64,000 bases of DNA from Scopulibacillus darangshiensis (GCF_004341035.1 NZ_SLXK01000018.1:16437-80436), one strand, 5' to 3'. Numbered from the stretch's first letter, positions 27,335 to 36,304 are shown. Translations and numbers: made by a program. Notes: generated by a model from the letters alone, not told the origin.

Positions 27335-28816
27335 ATGAATTCCCAGCATAAATTTAGATTCAGCAATAAGCAAATAGATCAGGATGTTGATAACTTTATT
27401 GCTTTTACAAAGTACTTTTCAGATATGATCTCACGTCATGCCATTGAAACAGGTATTTTTAACTACACATCGGCAGCCAGCCGTTCGCTTTTGGGGTTCG
27501 AACCCAACGAACTGTCCGGGAAGTCGCTTTACCAACTGATCCATCCTGATGACCGCCCGATTGTTGAAAGCTTCGTCAGGCAGGAAGCAACTTTAGAGGG
27601 GGAGAAAACATCTTATCGTCTTCTCAGGAAGGAAGGCGATTATATTTGGGTTGAATCGATTTTTTGTCAAGATACGCGAAAAAAGGATGGGACCTCAAAG
27701 GAAATTCTTTGTATTACACGGGATATTACGGAATTAAAGCTAGCTGAAGCAGAAACACGTGACAGTGAAACGAAATACAGACTGCTCGTTGAACATACAC
27801 AAGACACTATTGGTATCATGACCAGTGATGCTAACTGGATATACATAAATAATGGCGGAAAAAAATTATTTGGTTTCACGAGACCTGGTGAGGTCATTGG
27901 TGAATCACTGTTCAAATATGTTCACCCGGACCAACATCAAGTATTAACCGAACACCTTGAAAAGGTCAAAAGGACCCAGCGGCCTGTTGATATTGAGAAC
28001 CTAATTATCTTGCGAACAGACCGCGATACAAGGCAGGCGGATGTCAAATTTATTCCTACAAATTATAAGGGCCGAAACACAGTTCAGGTTGTCTTAAGAG
28101 ATGTGACCGAACGGAAGAAAACAGAAGAAATGTTGCAACAGGCTGAAAAATTAACGGTTGTTGGTCAATTGGCAGCAGGTATAGCTCACGAAATAAGAAA
28201 TCCCTTAACAGCGATTAAAGGATTTACACAGCTGATGGACGGAGCCATGGAAAATCATTACGTCAGTGTCATTCTTCAGGAGCTGGACCGCATTGATAAT
28301 ATTGTCGGCGACTTGCTTATTCTGGCTAAGCCGCAAGTTGTCCATGTGGAACAGGAGAATATCGTAAAATTATTAAGCCGTACCGTGACATTGCTGAATA
28401 CTCAAGCCATCATGAAAAATATTGAGCTGATCACGGAGTTTGAAGTCGAGTCAATTAAGATTGCTTGTGAACCTGACAAATTGAAACAGGTCTTTATTAA
28501 TATTATTAAAAACGCCATTGAAGCAATGGAAAAAGGGGGCCGGATCTATATTAAATTGCGCTTATTAAGGGAAGGGCGGATTTTGATTCAATTTATTGAT
28601 GAAGGAATGGGCATACCTGAAGATCGTTTGACAAAACTTGGAGAGCCTTTCTATAGTACCAAAGAAAAAGGAACAGGGCTAGGCTTAATGATTTGCCAGA
28701 AGATTATTCGCAGCCACCATGGCACGATGGATATAAGAAGTGAAATGGATAAAGGGACTACCGTCGAAGTGACGCTCCCGACACATTTTAATGATCGAAA
28801 AATGGGAGAGCGATAA
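27335..28816 (+). CDS. PAS-domain sensor histidine kinase, sporulation-kinase type
   Basis: This is a soluble kinase of about 493 residues. Two PAS/PAC domains (about 30-150 and 155-275, with GFEPNELSGKSLYQLIHPDD and GFTRPGEVIGESLFKYVHPD) precede a HisKA box with the phospho-acceptor in GIAHEIRNPLTAIKGF, and an HATPase domain with NIIKNAIEAM, DEGMGIPED and GTGLGL. No membrane segment and no adjacent response regulator are seen, as for KinA/KinE orphan kinases feeding Spo0F. The start is uncertain: the ATG at 27335 has GGAGG 11 bases upstream, and the frame is open to 27098. Confidence 0.85.
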   Translation: MNSQHKFRFSNKQIDQDVDNFIAFTKYFSDMISRHAIETGIFNYTSAASRSLLGFEPNELSGKSLYQLIHPDDRPIVESFVRQEATLEGEKTSYRLLRKEGDYIWVESIFCQDTRKKDGTSKEILCITRDITELKLAEAETRDSETKYRLLVEHTQDTIGIMTSDANWIYINNGGKKLFGFTRPGEVIGESLFKYVHPDQHQVLTEHLEKVKRTQRPVDIENLIILRTDRDTRQADVKFIPTNYKGRNTVQVVLRDVTERKKTEEMLQQAEKLTVVGQLAAGIAHEIRNPLTAIKGFTQLMDGAMENHYVSVILQELDRIDNIVGDLLILAKPQVVHVEQENIVKLLSRTVTLLNTQAIMKNIELITEFEVESIKIACEPDKLKQVFINIIKNAIEAMEKGGRIYIKLRLLREGRILIQFIDEGMGIPEDRLTKLGEPFYSTKEKGTGLGLMICQKIIRSHHGTMDIRSEMDKGTTVEVTLPTHFNDRKMGER

Positions 28817-28817
28817 C

Positions 28818-28892
28818 ATGCTTAGCCATGATACTCACAAAGATATAAGCAATCTTAATGAGCGGGGGGGGGGTTCATTTTCTTATCGATGA
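28818..28892 (+). CDS. Possible small ORF containing a G10 tract
   Basis: A 24-codon frame begins MLSHDTHKDISNLNERGG at an ATG 7 bases after GGGAGAG, immediately downstream of the kinase stop. It contains ten consecutive Gs (28864-28873). Loss of one G would shift the end to a longer frame with tail VHFLIDEPF. No homologue is recognised. It may be noise, a fragment or a slippery-tract peptide. Confidence 0.25.
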   Translation: MLSHDTHKDISNLNERGGGSFSYR

Positions 28893-28915
28893 ACCATTTT
28901 GAAAAAACGCTATAT

Positions 28916-28946
28916 AAAAACAACGTCCTTCTTGGACGTTGTTTTT
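28916..28946. terminator. Bidirectional terminator between the kinase region and sspN
   Basis: A perfect 13-bp stem AAAAACAACGTCC/GGACGTTGTTTTT with a 5-base loop lies immediately after sspN on the minus strand and after the kinase on the plus strand. Confidence 0.88.
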
Positions 28947-28950
28947 GACA

Positions 28951-29094
28951 TTATTTTCCTTTAGGAGGAATGTATTTTGGTTCCTCATTACTCTTATTGG
29001 CCATTTGTTTTCCTTTGTTGCTATCCTCTGCCACAGACTGCTCGCCAAGATGGTCAGGGGTAAAGTTTTCGGGGTGTCTTTTTGGATTGCTCAA
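28951..29094 (-). CDS. sspN: Small acid-soluble spore protein SspN
   Basis: This 47-residue protein begins MSNPKRHPENFTPDHLGEQS and contains NKGKQM in the middle. It matches the SspN pattern (NPK near the start, F-x-P-x-H-x-G-x-QS, NKGKQM), a minor SASP packed in the spore core. The start is a TTG at 29094 with AAAGGAGAG upstream. A sigma-G-like promoter precedes it and a strong terminator follows, so it is a monocistronic forespore gene. Confidence 0.85.
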   Translation of the reverse strand: MSNPKRHPENFTPDHLGEQSVAEDSNKGKQMANKSNEEPKYIPPKGK

Positions 29095-29115
29095 GGTTAT
29101 CTCTCCTTTCTCCCT

Positions 29116-29146
29116 TAATATGACCGTCTTTATTAATCAGTATCCA
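29116..29146 (-). promoter_or_regulatory. Candidate sigma-G/F promoter of sspN
   Basis: On the minus strand TGGATA (29146-29141), an 18-base spacer and CATATTA (29122-29116) resemble the forespore consensus (about TGAATA, 18 bases, CATAnTA). The position 22 bases before the TTG fits. Confidence 0.5.
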
Positions 29147-29295
29147 ATGAGGAGCGATAGAAACAAACGATTGTCCCTGGCAGATCACCCATCCGGAAAG
29201 GGAATCGAACCATATACTAATGTATAAGCAAAGATAATAATTAAGTCATATATCACGCCTTAACTTCTAACACTTCTTGAAAGGAGAGTGTCGGA

Positions 29296-29583
29296 ATGTC
29301 TGCAGAGCATTTTTACCATCAATGCTGTGAGCATATTAACAACGCAGTAGAAATCACCTGTCATGATGGCACCGTTCATCGAGGCATTATCCATTCTGTT
29401 GATAGAGAGAATGTTTATCTCCGTCCTTTTGACGGATTCGATGGCGGCGGTTATGATGGTCCGGGAATATTTGCATTTGGCTTCCCAGGAGCTTTTGCAG
29501 GTGGATTCACTGGAGGATTGCTTGGTGTAGGTTTGGGAAGCATATTTGGTTTTAGACGGTTTGGCTACGGCGGCTTTTACTAA
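29296..29583 (+). CDS. Small protein with DGTVHRG (Sm-like) motif and Gly-rich tail
   Basis: A 95-residue protein. Residues 1-46 (AVEITCHDGTVHRGIIHSVD, then NVYLRPF) have the short five-strand look of an Sm/Hfq-like barrel. Residues 47-95 are rich in Gly and Phe (GGGYDGPGIFAFGFPGAF), like coat-associated proteins. A paralogue sits at 37806 beside spoIIP. A good AAAGGAG site precedes the ATG. Function unknown; a spore-surface role is an inference from composition and neighbours. Confidence 0.65.
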   Translation: MSAEHFYHQCCEHINNAVEITCHDGTVHRGIIHSVDRENVYLRPFDGFDGGGYDGPGIFAFGFPGAFAGGFTGGLLGVGLGSIFGFRRFGYGGFY

Positions 29584-29597
29584 TATTGAGTCAAAAA

Positions 29598-29623
29598 CCC
29601 TCTTAATTATAATAATAAGAGGG
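29598..29623. terminator. Terminator between the DGTVHRG gene and aceA
   Basis: An 8-bp stem CCCTCTTA/TAAGAGGG with a 10-base A/T loop is followed by C and T7. Upstream A5 gives function on the minus strand as well. Confidence 0.75.
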
Positions 29624-29634
29624 CTTTTTTTCGG

Positions 29635-30915
29635 CTATAATGTTGAAAATTGTTCTTCCTCAGTTGAACCCTTAAGAGCGGTGGTCGATGAGGTCCCGCC
29701 TGAGATCGTTTGCGAAACAGTATCGAAATAACCTGTTCCGACCTCTCGCTGATGTTTCGTTGCAGAATAGCCATGTTGCTCGCTTTTGAATTCTTTTTCT
29801 TGAAGTTCCGAATAGGCGGCCATGCCTTTGGTTTTATAATGGCGCGCCAGCTCAAACATGCCGTGATTAAGGGCATGGAAGCCAGCTAAAGTGACGAATT
29901 GGAATTTATAGCCCATTTTACCTAGTTCATTTTGGAAGCCTGCAATCGTCGTATCATCAAGCTTCTTTTTCCAGTTGAATGACGGCGAGCAGTTGTAAGC
30001 TAAAAGCTTTCCAGGGAACTTCTCATGTATGGCATCAGCAAATTTTTGCGCCTCTTCAAGATTCGGCTCCGATGTTTCGCACCAAATCATATCGGCATAG
30101 GGGGCATAAGCAAGCCCTCTTGCAATCGCTTGGTCGAGACCCGCTTTTGTACGGTAAAAGCCCTCAGCCGTCCGTTCGCCAGTCAGAAATTCATGGTCAT
30201 AAGGATCAACATCGCTGGTTATTAGATTGGCCGCATTGGCATCTGTACGGGCGATAATCACAGTAGGAATATCCATGACATCTGCCGCTAACCTTGCAGA
30301 TACTAAATGTTGAACTGCCTGCTGGGTAGGGAGCAGTACCTTGCCGCCAAGATGACCGCATTTTTTCTCAGAGGAAAGTTGGTCTTCAAAGTGAACGCCC
30401 GCAGCACCAGATTCGATCATTGATTTCATTAACTCAAAGACATTTAACGAGCCGCCAAAACCGGCTTCAGCATCCGCAACAATTGGAGCAAACCAATATG
30501 TCTCATTTTTTCCTTCGGCATGATCAATTTGATCGGCGCGCTGCAAGGCCTGATTTATACGCTTAACAACGTGAGGGACACTGTTGGCAGGATAGAGGCT
30601 TTGGTCAGGATACATTTGACCAGCGAGATTTGCATCGGCAGCAACTTGCCAGCCGCTCAAATAGATCGCTTGCAAGCCGGCTTTTACCTGCTGGACAGCC
30701 TGATTGCCAGTTAAAGCACCTAGAGCATGGACATAATCCTCCTTATTAATAAGGTGCCACAAACGTTCTGCTCCTAATTTGGCTAAAGTGTGTTCAATGG
30801 TAACCGAACCCCGGAGCCGCAGCACCTCTTCGATTGTATAAGGTCGGGTGATACCGTCCCAGCGTTTCGATTGCCATTGCTCTTTCAGTGCTCTTCCCTC
30901 ATTTTGCTTTACCAT
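29635..30915 (-). CDS. aceA: Isocitrate lyase
   Basis: This glyoxylate-shunt enzyme cleaves isocitrate to succinate and glyoxylate. About 426 residues carry the catalytic loop [12 protein letters not shown] near residue 185 and the substrate motif [11 protein letters not shown] in the last third. The ATG at 30915 is chosen for its perfect AAAGGAGGA site; the open frame continues upstream to 30948. Malate synthase is not in the window. A tiny Cys-rich protein gene lies 79 bases upstream on the same strand and probably shares the transcript. Confidence 0.96.
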   Translation of the reverse strand: MVKQNEGRALKEQWQSKRWDGITRPYTIEEVLRLRGSVTIEHTLAKLGAERLWHLINKEDYVHALGALTGNQAVQQVKAGLQAIYLSGWQVAADANLAGQMYPDQSLYPANSVPHVVKRINQALQRADQIDHAEGKNETYWFAPIVADAEAGFGGSLNVFELMKSMIESGAAGVHFEDQLSSEKKCGHLGGKVLLPTQQAVQHLVSARLAADVMDIPTVIIARTDANAANLITSDVDPYDHEFLTGERTAEGFYRTKAGLDQAIARGLAYAPYADMIWCETSEPNLEEAQKFADAIHEKFPGKLLAYNCSPSFNWKKKLDDTTIAGFQNELGKMGYKFQFVTLAGFHALNHGMFELARHYKTKGMAAYSELQEKEFKSEQHGYSATKHQREVGTGYFDTVSQTISGGTSSTTALKGSTEEEQFSTL

Positions 30916-30993
30916 AATATATTCCTCCTTTTGAAATGGTTCATGCAATCACTCATATCCTGGCAGTGTTAAGATGCTTTTTTGCTTACACTC

Positions 30994-31140
30994 TTAATCA
31001 ATTCTTCCGTTTCCGCAGCATCGCGGGCAAATAACAACGCCATCATGACAGTAGTGGCTCGTGCATTTTCCGTCCTTTTGCTTTTCTTGACACTTTCGAC
31101 ATTCAAGTTCACCGTTGCCATTGCAGGTTGGGCAGTTCAT
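30994..31140 (-). CDS. Cys-rich DnaJ-type zinc-finger miniprotein
   Basis: This 48-residue protein opens MNCPTCNGNGELECRKC and closes with CPRCCGNGRID, giving paired CxxC motifs of the CxxCxGxG type found in the DnaJ zinc domain (nine cysteines in total). It probably binds one or two zinc ions. An AAGGAGG site sits 7 bases before the ATG at 31140. It precedes aceA on the same strand under one promoter. It could be a small chaperone or assembly helper; no function is known to me. Confidence 0.75.
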   Translation of the reverse strand: MNCPTCNGNGELECRKCQEKQKDGKCTSHYCHDGVVICPRCCGNGRID

Positions 31141-31207
31141 GGTAAAACCTCCTTATGATTTTTTGTGGCCTCTGTTGTAATACAGTAATTTTATTTGTTG
31201 CTACTAT

Positions 31208-31235
31208 ACTATAACAGCGAGCTCGTCTTCGTCAA
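31208..31235 (-). promoter_or_regulatory. Sigma-A-type promoter for the zinc miniprotein-aceA transcript
   Basis: On the minus strand TTGACG (31235-31230), a 16-base spacer containing the palindrome CGAGCTCG, and TATAGT (31213-31208) lie about 70 bases before the ATG at 31140. Confidence 0.5.
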
Positions 31236-31424
31236 CACAAATTTCAGTATATTTTAAAATTTAGTGAGGGACATGGTGTAAGCAAGCTAAAAACCCTTTT
31301 ATAGCAGCGTTTAGAAGAATTTAATAAAATTGTTTAACAAAGTTTTTTTAATATCTGTTATCTTAATTAAAATAAATTATTAATAGTTTTTTCCATCCAT
31401 AATACACGTTTCAAGGCACTGTTG

Positions 31425-31453
31425 TTGTTTAGAAATTTTAAACATGGTATAGT
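31425..31453 (+). promoter_or_regulatory. Promoter of the ABC-F leader
   Basis: TTGTTT (31425-31430), a 17-base spacer and TATAGT (31448-31453) place transcription start near 31460, about 30 bases ahead of the leader peptide. Confidence 0.5.
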
Positions 31454-31490
31454 ATGACTAATCATATTCGAAAAGGAGTGAAGGTGGCGC

Positions 31491-31529
31491 ATGCAAAGAT
31501 CCGTTGTTTTTCAAAGCGATTTGGCTTGA
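31491..31529 (+). CDS. Leader peptide of the ABC-F attenuator
   Basis: The ATG at 31491 opens a 12-codon frame, MQRSVVFQSDLA, with AAGGTGG just upstream. The codons lie in the 5' arms of two nested long-range hairpins (31498-31508 with 31571-31581; 31517-31527 with 31557-31566). This is the arrangement of antibiotic-sensing leaders in which a stalled ribosome frees a downstream region. Confidence 0.6.
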   Translation: MQRSVVFQSDLA

Positions 31530-31638
31530 AATTGGTGAAGTCTGCCTTTTTTTAAAAAGCCAATCGTTTTAACAGCGGATCACTTGCCCCATCTTTTCTT
31601 ATAGGAGAAGGGAAAGCGTATTTTCGCTTTCCTTTTTT
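31498..31638 (+). promoter_or_regulatory. Ribosome-mediated transcription attenuator upstream of the ABC-F gene
   Basis: Two nested stems (11 bp with a G-T pair; 10 bp with one bulged T) enclose the leader peptide. An intrinsic terminator follows: GGAAAGCG/CGCTTTCC (31611-31618 with 31625-31632) plus T6. The gene starts 60 bases beyond. A ribosome stalled on the leader by a drug would disrupt the upstream stems and favour read-through; this mechanism is inferred from known ABC-F and erm-type leaders. Confidence 0.7.
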
Positions 31639-31697
31639 GCAGGTTTTTCTATGCTTGTTGCGATTGGCTAACTATACAATCAAGGAGTGTAGAAAAA

Positions 31698-33236
31698 ATG
31701 AGCTTGATCCATGCGGATAATTTAACACATTCATTTGGAGATAAAGAAATATTTAAAAAGGTGGCTTTTCGTTTGCTAAATGGCGAGCATATTGGCCTTG
31801 TTGGTCCTAACGGCTCTGGAAAGTCAACATTATTAAAATTGCTGACAGGACGTTTGCTGGCAGACAGCGGTTCCGTTACACTGCATCCTAAAATGACAAT
31901 CGGGTATTTAGAACAGCATTATGATTTAACGGCGAATCTGACAATACGAGCCTTTTTACAAACAGCATTTGCTGACCTTTATCAAGCCAATAATGAGATG
32001 GAAGCTCTTGCGGCACAGATGGAAAGCAGCCTTGAGCAAAGGGTGCTGGATCGTTATGGCGAACTCCAGGAATGTCTTATCCAGAATGACTTTTATTCTT
32101 TGGATATGAAAATTGAGAGCGTCGCCTCGGGATTAGGGCTGAAAGCTTTGGGGATGGATACGCCGGCGGTTAAATTAAGCGGCGGGCAAAGGACCAAGCT
32201 GTTGCTGGGTAAATTGTTATTGGAAGAACCCGATGTTTTACTGCTGGATGAACCAACAAACTATTTAGATCCAGGACACATTAAATGGCTAACTCAGATG
32301 CTAAGGGATTACCCAAATGCTTTTATTTTAATTTCGCATGATACGGTATTTCTGAATGATGTCATCAATGTTGTCTACCATTTGGAGCATCAAAAACTGA
32401 TGAGATATCCTGGGAATTATGAACAATTTAATAAGTTGTATGACCAAAGGAAGCAGGAGCTTCAGCAAGCCTTCCAGAAACAGCAAAGGGAAATTCAGAA
32501 GCTGGAGGATTACGTCAGGAAAAACAAGGCGCGTGCTGCCACAGCAAAGCAAGCAAAGAGCCGTGAGAAAAGGCTCGAAAAAATAGAAAAAATAGACCGG
32601 CCGAAAGATCTTCCCAAACCCCGGTTTCACTTTTCGGTTGTCAAACAGCCTGTCCAAACGTTACTAAAAACAAAGGATTTGGAGGTTGGTTATCGAAACT
32701 CTTTGCTGCCGCCGCTTAATCTTACTTTTAAGCGCGGTGAAAAAGCGGCGATTATCGGTCACAACGGCATAGGCAAATCAACGTTGCTTAAAACACTTTT
32801 GGGAGAAATCCCTGCTATTAATGGCACCCTGTCGTTTGGGGACAGGGTTCACATAAGCTATTTTGAACAGCAGGCATTATCGTCTTCGTTAACGCCGCTG
32901 CAAATCATTGGGGATCGATACCCACAATATTCGGAGAAAGAAATCAGGCAAAAACTAGCCCAATGCGGATTATTATCCAAGCATATCCACCAAGGCATAA
33001 ATACATTAAGCGGGGGTGAAGAAACTAAAGTTCGTTTATGCAGGCTTATGCTTGAGCAAGGTAATGTCCTTATTTTGGATGAACCGACAAACCATTTGGA
33101 TGTTGATGCCAAGGCTTCATTACAAAAGGCGCTGCAGGCATACACCGGATCGGTCTTGCTCGTTTCCCATGAGGCAGACTTCTATGAAGATTGGGTCACA
33201 AAAGTTTGGGATATTGAAGAATGGACAAAACAATAA
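31698..33236 (+). CDS. ABC-F family ATPase, YfmM-like
   Basis: This cytoplasmic ribosome-associated protein (512 residues) consists of two ABC domains without a membrane part. The first Walker A is GPNGSGKST (about 36-44) with signature LSGGQ and DEPTNYLD; the second is GHNGIGKST near 350 with LSGGE and DEPTNHLD. A charged linker (about 240-310, rich in Lys, Gln and Arg) forms the P-site tRNA interaction motif. Such proteins rescue stalled ribosomes or protect them from lincosamide/pleuromutilin-type drugs. The attenuator leader supports drug-inducible control. Confidence 0.9.
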   Translation: MSLIHADNLTHSFGDKEIFKKVAFRLLNGEHIGLVGPNGSGKSTLLKLLTGRLLADSGSVTLHPKMTIGYLEQHYDLTANLTIRAFLQTAFADLYQANNEMEALAAQMESSLEQRVLDRYGELQECLIQNDFYSLDMKIESVASGLGLKALGMDTPAVKLSGGQRTKLLLGKLLLEEPDVLLLDEPTNYLDPGHIKWLTQMLRDYPNAFILISHDTVFLNDVINVVYHLEHQKLMRYPGNYEQFNKLYDQRKQELQQAFQKQQREIQKLEDYVRKNKARAATAKQAKSREKRLEKIEKIDRPKDLPKPRFHFSVVKQPVQTLLKTKDLEVGYRNSLLPPLNLTFKRGEKAAIIGHNGIGKSTLLKTLLGEIPAINGTLSFGDRVHISYFEQQALSSSLTPLQIIGDRYPQYSEKEIRQKLAQCGLLSKHIHQGINTLSGGEETKVRLCRLMLEQGNVLILDEPTNHLDVDAKASLQKALQAYTGSVLLVSHEADFYEDWVTKVWDIEEWTKQ

Positions 33237-33245
33237 TGAATCATT

Positions 33246-33272
33246 AAAGCCGGGGCAGCTGTACCCGGCTTT
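33246..33272. terminator. Bidirectional terminator between the ABC-F gene and the LysR gene
   Basis: AAAGCCGGG/CCCGGCTTT with a 9-base loop is followed by a T-rich run. The 3' arm touches the stop codon of the convergent LysR gene. Confidence 0.82.
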
Positions 33273-34144
33273 TAATTTTTCGGTATGAAATTCACTTCTT
33301 CTATAAAATCAACAAAGGCTGTTACAAGTTTTATCTCTAAAAATTCCTCATAATAGATCATCCACGTTTTTCGAAGGATTGGGTCACCAGCTTTTGTCTC
33401 AATGTCGATACGATGAACATGATCTAAATCGTTCAGGATCATGCTTGGCATAATCGCATATCCCAACCCGTTGATGACCATATCTTTACATGTTTCCGCT
33501 TTGTCTACTTCCATGCTGATGAGCGGCGGCTGGGTAAAATGTGCTGACCACCAATGATCGATCAAACCTTTTAACATGTAGTCCGTATGATAATCAATCC
33601 TCGGGAGGCGGGGGAGGTCACTCAATTTAAAACTTTTTTTTGATACAACAGAAATGGTTTCCTCAAATAATAACCGCTGCTGTCCTTGCCAATTAACATT
33701 ACCTCGGACAAAACCGATATGGACGTCCTGGTTATATGCCAGGTTTATGACATCTGCACTATGCGCCGTCGTCACCTTAAACTCAACGGCTGGATAACGT
33801 TCCTTAAAATGCTTTAATATGGTCGGCAGCTTGTAGTGTGTAAATGAATGGGATACACCTAACCTTAGGGTTCCCGAAATGTTTTCTCCCATATTTAATA
33901 CCTTTTCCTTGATTTTACGCATGTTTAACAGCATATCATCCGCGCATTTTGCTAAATACTCGCCTTGAGGTGTAAATTGGACGCCGCGCCGGCCTCTATT
34001 AACGATTTTTACCCCAAATTCCCTTTCAATGTGCTGAAGGCGATTTGTTAAAGTGGGTTGGGAAATATATAAACTCTGGGCTGTTTTCGTAATATTTTTC
34101 TTTTGATAGAGGAGTTGTAAAATATGCCAATCACGCTGATCCAT
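33272..34144 (-). CDS. LysR-type transcriptional regulator
   Basis: This is a 290-residue DNA-binding regulator. The winged HTH (about 1-60) reads KKNITKTAQSLYISQPTLTNRLQHIEREFG, followed by a periplasmic-binding-like effector domain with GTLRLGVSHSF near residue 90. The gene is divergent from an AbrB-family membrane protein with a 173-base A/T-rich region between them, the usual arrangement for a LysR protein controlling its neighbour. Effector unknown. Confidence 0.9.
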   Translation of the reverse strand: MDQRDWHILQLLYQKKNITKTAQSLYISQPTLTNRLQHIEREFGVKIVNRGRRGVQFTPQGEYLAKCADDMLLNMRKIKEKVLNMGENISGTLRLGVSHSFTHYKLPTILKHFKERYPAVEFKVTTAHSADVINLAYNQDVHIGFVRGNVNWQGQQRLLFEETISVVSKKSFKLSDLPRLPRIDYHTDYMLKGLIDHWWSAHFTQPPLISMEVDKAETCKDMVINGLGYAIMPSMILNDLDHVHRIDIETKAGDPILRKTWMIYYEEFLEIKLVTAFVDFIEEVNFIPKN

Positions 34145-34317
34145 ATAGGCCTCCCTTGGGAATTTAAGACATAGGAAATTATTATAGTTAATTATAAAAA
34201 AATGATATTTTACCTATTACAGAAAGTGTACTATATTTAATTGTGTTAGAAAATGATTTCGGATCAATAAGTTCCCATAATCTAAACATCATTGTTTACA
34301 GGAAGAAGGTCTTTAAT

Positions 34318-35460
34318 ATGGGAAAAGTTAAAAGTATTATGTTGAATGTATGGTTTATTTTAATAAGCAGTATTGGCGGTTATCTGTTCACTTTAGCAGG
34401 AATGTCAATTGGCTGGATGGTAGGTACATTGCTTTTTGCAGGAATACTCTCTTTTTGGCGCCCGGCTTTTTTGAAGCTTGGAAGCGGGCAAAAAGGGGCA
34501 AAGAACTATTGGCTTTTGATTGGTCAATTTATATTAGGTATTGAGTTAGGCCAAAAAATAAATGTATCGGTTTTAAGCACTTTTAAAGAAAACTGGCTGA
34601 CAATTGCCATCATGCTACTATTGTCTATTATCTTTTCTTTGCTATCTGGGGTTGTTTTATGGAAGCTCGGAAAGACGGATATGCTGACGAGTTTCTTTGG
34701 CACAACCCCGGGCGGGCTTTCGGCCATGTCCGGTATTGCGGCAGAAGCCGGTGCTAACACAGCCGTCGTCAGTATTATTCAATTGATACGTGTCTTCCTT
34801 GTGGTTGGTACCATTCCAATGATGGTTTCCTTTTTGAGCCCCGGTCATTCCGCGCAAACAGCTGCCATGACTGAGCCCGCTTCGGCAGTCCATCAAGGCA
34901 TGGCAACTCAATTAACATTGACCTTCATATTAGTCCTTGCTGCACTTGCAGGAAGGTATGCCGCTAAGCTTCTCAGATTCCCCGCACCATGGCTGCTTGG
35001 CAGTATGCTTGGTGTAGCAGTTATAAAGCCGCTTACAGAAGCGCTTGCGGGAGCTCCTGTATTTCCGTGGTGGCCCCATTGGTTCATTATTCTATCCCAA
35101 ATATTCATCGGGGCATGCATTGGTTCTCGGCTAAACAAAGGTATGTTTAAGGGACTCGCGCGGGTTTTTATCGTCGGTCTGCTAGGATCAATCTGCTTTA
35201 TCATCACAATGCTAGGATATGCCTATCTTGTATCGAAGGTCACAGGGATGAATTTAATCACTTCTATTTTGGCCTTTTCTCCAGGGGGAATTGCGGAAAT
35301 GGCGACTACTTCCGTTGTGCTGCATGCGGATTCAACATTTGTTGTGGCAGTTCAAGTCCTAAGGGTTATGACAATTTGCTTGATTTTACCTCCGTTGTTT
35401 GGCTTTCTAACCCATCGCATCGATAAGAAAAAGCATGCGACATCTTATCATGTAAGTTAA
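34318..35460 (+). CDS. AbrB/YkuE-type (PF05145) integral membrane transporter
   Basis: About 380 residues with ten or so membrane segments form two homologous halves. Each half has a conserved block: FFGTTPGGLSAMSGIAAEAG near residue 122 and LAFSPGGIAEMATTSVVLHA near 317. This is the AbrB membrane family often annotated as putative ammonia monooxygenase, though it is unlikely to be an enzyme. The ATG at 34318 follows AAGAAGG; the longer frame starts at 34243 without a ribosome site. It is likely controlled by the divergent LysR protein. Substrate unknown. Confidence 0.82.
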   Translation: MGKVKSIMLNVWFILISSIGGYLFTLAGMSIGWMVGTLLFAGILSFWRPAFLKLGSGQKGAKNYWLLIGQFILGIELGQKINVSVLSTFKENWLTIAIMLLLSIIFSLLSGVVLWKLGKTDMLTSFFGTTPGGLSAMSGIAAEAGANTAVVSIIQLIRVFLVVGTIPMMVSFLSPGHSAQTAAMTEPASAVHQGMATQLTLTFILVLAALAGRYAAKLLRFPAPWLLGSMLGVAVIKPLTEALAGAPVFPWWPHWFIILSQIFIGACIGSRLNKGMFKGLARVFIVGLLGSICFIITMLGYAYLVSKVTGMNLITSILAFSPGGIAEMATTSVVLHADSTFVVAVQVLRVMTICLILPPLFGFLTHRIDKKKHATSYHVS

Positions 35461-35545
35461 TATTGGTACTGATTGTTAAGTAAAAAGTATGAATGACAAG
35501 GTTTTAATGTAAACTAAGGCTAGCTTGCAAAACGAAGGTGGCCGC

Positions 35546-36286
35546 ATGGAAAAATATTTTGCATATCATTATAAAGGTGAGCAATTTCACCTTTTTTCAA
35601 AAGAACATCTTATCACGTTACTGATTATTGGGTTGCTCGGAGTCATGTTATTAATCTTTCGAGTTTTATTAAGACATCGGGGCTTAGGCGAATGTATTAG
35701 ATACTTGCTTGCCTTTTTGTTACTCGCAACCGAAGTTTGTCTCCAAATATGGTACGTGTCCTCAGGTGCTTGGTCCGTTCGATATGCTTTGCCGCTGCAG
35801 CTTAGCGATATCACCGTTCTCCTTACAATAATCATGCTGCTTACGAGAAGCGCAAATCTGTTTAAATTTTTGTATTTCGCAGGTTTGGGCAGTGCCATTC
35901 AGGCGATGTTGACGCCAGACTTAGGGATTTACTCATTTCCTCACTTTCGCTATATAGAATTTTTTGTATCGCATGGCGGGGCTTTTCTGTCTATTTTATT
36001 TATGGCTGCGGTTGAAAGGTATCACGTGTCAATCCGTTCTTTATGGATCACGGTGCTAATCGTAGACATATACGGTGCTATTGTGTTTTTTGTCAACCGC
36101 ATGATAGATGCAAATTATTTGTACATCATGAAGAAACCAAAGGGACATTCTATTTTGGATTTCCTAGGCCCGTGGCCATGGTACATGTTATCGCTCGAAG
36201 CTGTGATGATTATCATTTTCTTTATTCTATATGCTCTGCTTAGGTTTTCAAGGAAATTAGAGGAAAATATAAAAGGTGCCTCCTAG
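35546..36286 (+). CDS. TIGR02206/YwaF family membrane protein
   Basis: The protein has about 246 residues and seven hydrophobic segments. The conserved LPLQLSDITVLLTIIML lies near residue 86, TPDLGIYSFPHFRYIEFFVSHG near 130, and LDFLGPWPWYMLSLE near 206. These fit the TIGR02206 family (B. subtilis YwaF), related to TMEM164. Function is unknown. The ATG at 35546 is preceded by AAGGTGG. The last codons lie inside the terminator stem. Confidence 0.8.
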   Translation: MEKYFAYHYKGEQFHLFSKEHLITLLIIGLLGVMLLIFRVLLRHRGLGECIRYLLAFLLLATEVCLQIWYVSSGAWSVRYALPLQLSDITVLLTIIMLLTRSANLFKFLYFAGLGSAIQAMLTPDLGIYSFPHFRYIEFFVSHGGAFLSILFMAAVERYHVSIRSLWITVLIVDIYGAIVFFVNRMIDANYLYIMKKPKGHSILDFLGPWPWYMLSLEAVMIIIFFILYALLRFSRKLEENIKGAS

Positions 36287-36304
36287 GGCGCCTTTTATAT
36301 TTTC
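36263..36304 (+). terminator. Long intrinsic terminator overlapping the YwaF-type gene end
   Basis: An 18-bp stem (36263-36280 with 36287-36304, one G-T pair) contains the last six codons and has the stop codon in the loop. Repeat copy 5 starts 10 bases later. Confidence 0.85.
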
